The notes under the pieces were generated by a model. It was not told where the DNA came from. It saw only the letters and a list, made by a program, of their open reading frames with translations, and made no database searches. A DNA stretch of 7,677 bases. Origin: Candidatus Moranbacteria bacterium GW2011_GWC2_40_12. GTDB taxonomy: Bacteria > Patescibacteria > Paceibacteria > Moranbacterales > UBA11712. A program made the position numbers and the translations under genes. Shown here one piece after another: positions 6,474-7,677 of the stretch. The DNA lies in contig LBYD01000010.1 of assembly GCA_000995965.1 (NCBI GenBank), positions 1 to 7,677 of the forward strand, in the 5' to 3' direction. Every line of letters starts with the position of its first letter. Position 1 is the first letter of the stretch.

Positions 6474-6740
6474 CTACGGCACAAACGGCTTGTAGAATCT
6501 CGTGTATATCTTCATCGGTTTGGGTGCATTGTTGTATATATCTGTTCTGTAAGCAAACTTCTCCGAAGGCGCCAAGTTGTTTAGTGCCCCCCTGTTCCTC
6601 CCCAAGGGGATTCCACTCCAGCCGATAAACGATCCATTCCCCAAGAACTGACTATCTGTCTTATCACACCCATTACTATCAGCATCGAGACATGGCACCG
6701 CGATATTGGCCCCCACGTACCATCCATCCGCGCGGGTCAC
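6474..6740 (-). pseudogene. C-terminal fragment of the surface protein, after the frameshift
   Basis: This is the true end of the protein encoded at 7677-6679, displaced into a neighbouring frame. From Trp at 6722-6720 it continues the expected sequence with YVGANIAV, then an Asp/Asn/Cys-rich loop, FIGWSGIPLGRNRG and LAPSEKFAYRTDIYNNAP, and ends in FYKPFVP at TAG 6476-6474. That ending resembles the conserved C-terminal module of large secreted proteins in Microgenomates-type genomes. The GTG at 6740 is only the first start-like codon in the frame and is unlikely to be used. The stop is one base from the recO stop on the other strand. Confidence 0.7.
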
Positions 6741-7677
6741 GAACAGTAATATTTCCCGTTATGCGGATATCTCCGTTCACATGGAAGATGGTCTTTTGGG
6801 TTCCGGTCGGATTGAAGCCAAAAGAGGTAATCGAGCCGGCACTCTTAAAGATTTGATACCCGGCACCCGCATCATCATAATTTATGGCTTGTCCGTCCGT
6901 CCAAACTGTTTTCGCAAAAAGATTAAAACGTTTATCATAGAAACTCCAGTCGTATACTTGTCCTCCATACTTACTTTCTTTTTCCCAGAGTTTGTAACTT
7001 ACTTGAGCACTAGGGTTTGATCCCAGCATATCTGCCGGACGGGGGACACCGTAAGCCAAGAACCCCACCCTGTTTCCTATCGTTGTGTCTGGTAATATGA
7101 GGGACATCTCGGTTGGCAAACCGGAAGGAATCTCACTCCTTATCCCATCGTCCCCGTAGACACTTCCTCCCACCGCTTGCCACCAGCCGCTATATATTCT
7201 CCAAAAGCCAAAACTCATGTTGTTTACCACGCTACATGGTTGGGTGAGACAAGTTATCGGGTTGCTGGGTACCACCGCGACAGATGTATTGCACGTCAGC
7301 TTTGGTCCTCCGGCTACTTCATAGATGTCACTGAGAGCACTAAAGTCATAGCCGTAGTTAGCCGGAGCATACACCCTTATGGCATAGTTGCCATTGGAAT
7401 CGGTCGTAGTTGCCGACAGAGGCGACCAGGGGTGAGGAGCCACACTGCTTTGGTCACTAAAGCCAAAGCTTCTGTTGGCCAGTCCTATTCCCGCCGGTAG
7501 TCCTGTTAGATATCCGGTGGCCGGATCAAAAGCCGGACAAGACGAGTAGTCGGAAGCATTAAAGATGGTTCCCCTTACTTCACCGAGACAATCTTCTGTC
7601 AGAGGGATGCCGGCACAATCATCAGTACCACAGTCTTCCCTGCAGGTTCTCGCGTGCTCATGGTTTGCGTCACAAGC
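6679..7677 (-). CDS. Large secreted or cell-surface protein (5' end outside window, frameshifted near its 3' end)
   Basis: The minus-strand frame is open from the right edge (7677) with no credible start; the GTG at 7443 lies inside a continuous domain. Up to the frameshift it encodes 318 residues. From the edge: a Cys-rich segment (Cys at 2, 12, 16, 21, 30 and 47), then a carboxypeptidase-regulatory or Cna-B-like beta domain ending in TTTDSNGNYAIRVYAPANYGY, then a pair of Cys-containing strands. Next is WWQAVGGSVYGDDGIRSEIPS, shared by surface proteins I associate with CPR bacteria, then a mixed beta region and HVNGDIRITGNIT. After RDPRGW the frame runs into WMVRGGQ and stops at 6681-6679, while the natural continuation lies in the neighbouring frame. 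Many Trp, Gly and aromatic residues and few Lys fit an exported protein. Role probably structural or adhesive; not determinable here. Confidence 0.75.
   Translation of the reverse strand, partial: ACDANHEHARTCREDCGTDDCAGIPLTEDCLGEVRGTIFNASDYSSCPAFDPATGYLTGLPAGIGLANRSFGFSDQSSVAPHPWSPLSATTTDSNGNYAIRVYAPANYGYDFSALSDIYEVAGGPKLTCNTSVAVVPSNPITCLTQPCSVVNNMSFGFWRIYSGWWQAVGGSVYGDDGIRSEIPSGLPTEMSLILPDTTIGNRVGFLAYGVPRPADMLGSNPSAQVSYKLWEKESKYGGQVYDWSFYDKRFNLFAKTVWTDGQAINYDDAGAGYQIFKSAGSITSFGFNPTGTQKTIFHVNGDIRITGNITVRDPRGWMVRGGQYRGAMSRC
6720..6729 (-). repeat. GGATGGATGG tandem tetranucleotide at the frameshift point
   Basis: Two and a half copies of GGAT lie exactly where the surface-protein frame changes. 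Removing one 4-base unit joins Gly-Trp of the upstream frame directly to Tyr-Val-Gly of the downstream frame and gives one continuous protein of 399 visible residues. A single extra base just upstream (near 6729) would also restore the frame, giving PRDGWYVG in place of PRGWYVG. Confidence 0.6.

Noticed and set aside
6706..7500. Plus-strand frames of 104 and 107 residues opposite the surface protein
   Set aside because: Low-complexity translations with no recognisable domain, opposite a continuous domain-bearing frame.
1..7677. UGA recoding (code 25), CRISPR, tRNA, rRNA or insertion sequence
   Set aside because: UGA ends at least three genes at family-expected positions. No regularly spaced repeats, cloverleaf, rRNA-like block or transposase frame was found.

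Overview
The window looks like a piece of a Candidate Phyla Radiation (Patescibacteria) genome, most likely Microgenomates-like. This is inferred from the tight packing, the DUF4012 protein, the minimal zinc-free RecO, and a large secreted protein whose C-terminal module I associate with these bacteria. UGA is used as an ordinary stop in at least three genes, so this is the standard bacterial code and not the UGA=Gly code of Gracilibacteria/Absconditabacteria. None of the clear start codons has a convincing Shine-Dalgarno sequence.

Layout. (1) 1-2395, plus strand: the tail of a family-2 glycosyltransferase, then two GT-B (GT4) glycosyltransferases, each joined to the previous gene by a 4-base ATGA overlap. 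(2) 3388-2366, minus strand: a divergent ManC-like mannose-1-phosphate guanylyltransferase whose 3' end overlaps the GT cluster by 30 bases. (3) 3389-3461: the only real intergenic space, with two divergent -10 elements placed on an imperfect palindrome. (4) 3462-6472, plus strand: a PglC/WcaJ-type phosphoglycosyl transferase, a DUF4012 membrane-anchored protein broken by a frameshift just after its membrane helix, and recO. (5) 7677-6474, minus strand: the C-terminal end of a secreted or surface protein that runs off the right edge and carries a second frameshift, at a GGATGGATGG tandem repeat.

Together the genes read as an envelope-polysaccharide or surface-glycan locus. The ManC-like enzyme would make GDP-mannose. 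The phosphoglycosyl transferase would load the first sugar-phosphate on undecaprenyl phosphate, and the GT2 and two GT4 enzymes would extend the glycan. DUF4012 proteins often sit in such loci but have no established biochemical role. recO appears to be a housekeeping passenger. No flippase, polymerase, RNA gene, CRISPR array or mobile element is visible.

The points most worth a second look are the two frameshifts within 2.5 kb, both in envelope or surface proteins; the loss of standard catalytic motifs in the ManC homologue; and the palindromic divergent promoter region. I see no clear evidence of a wholly new defence or mobile system.
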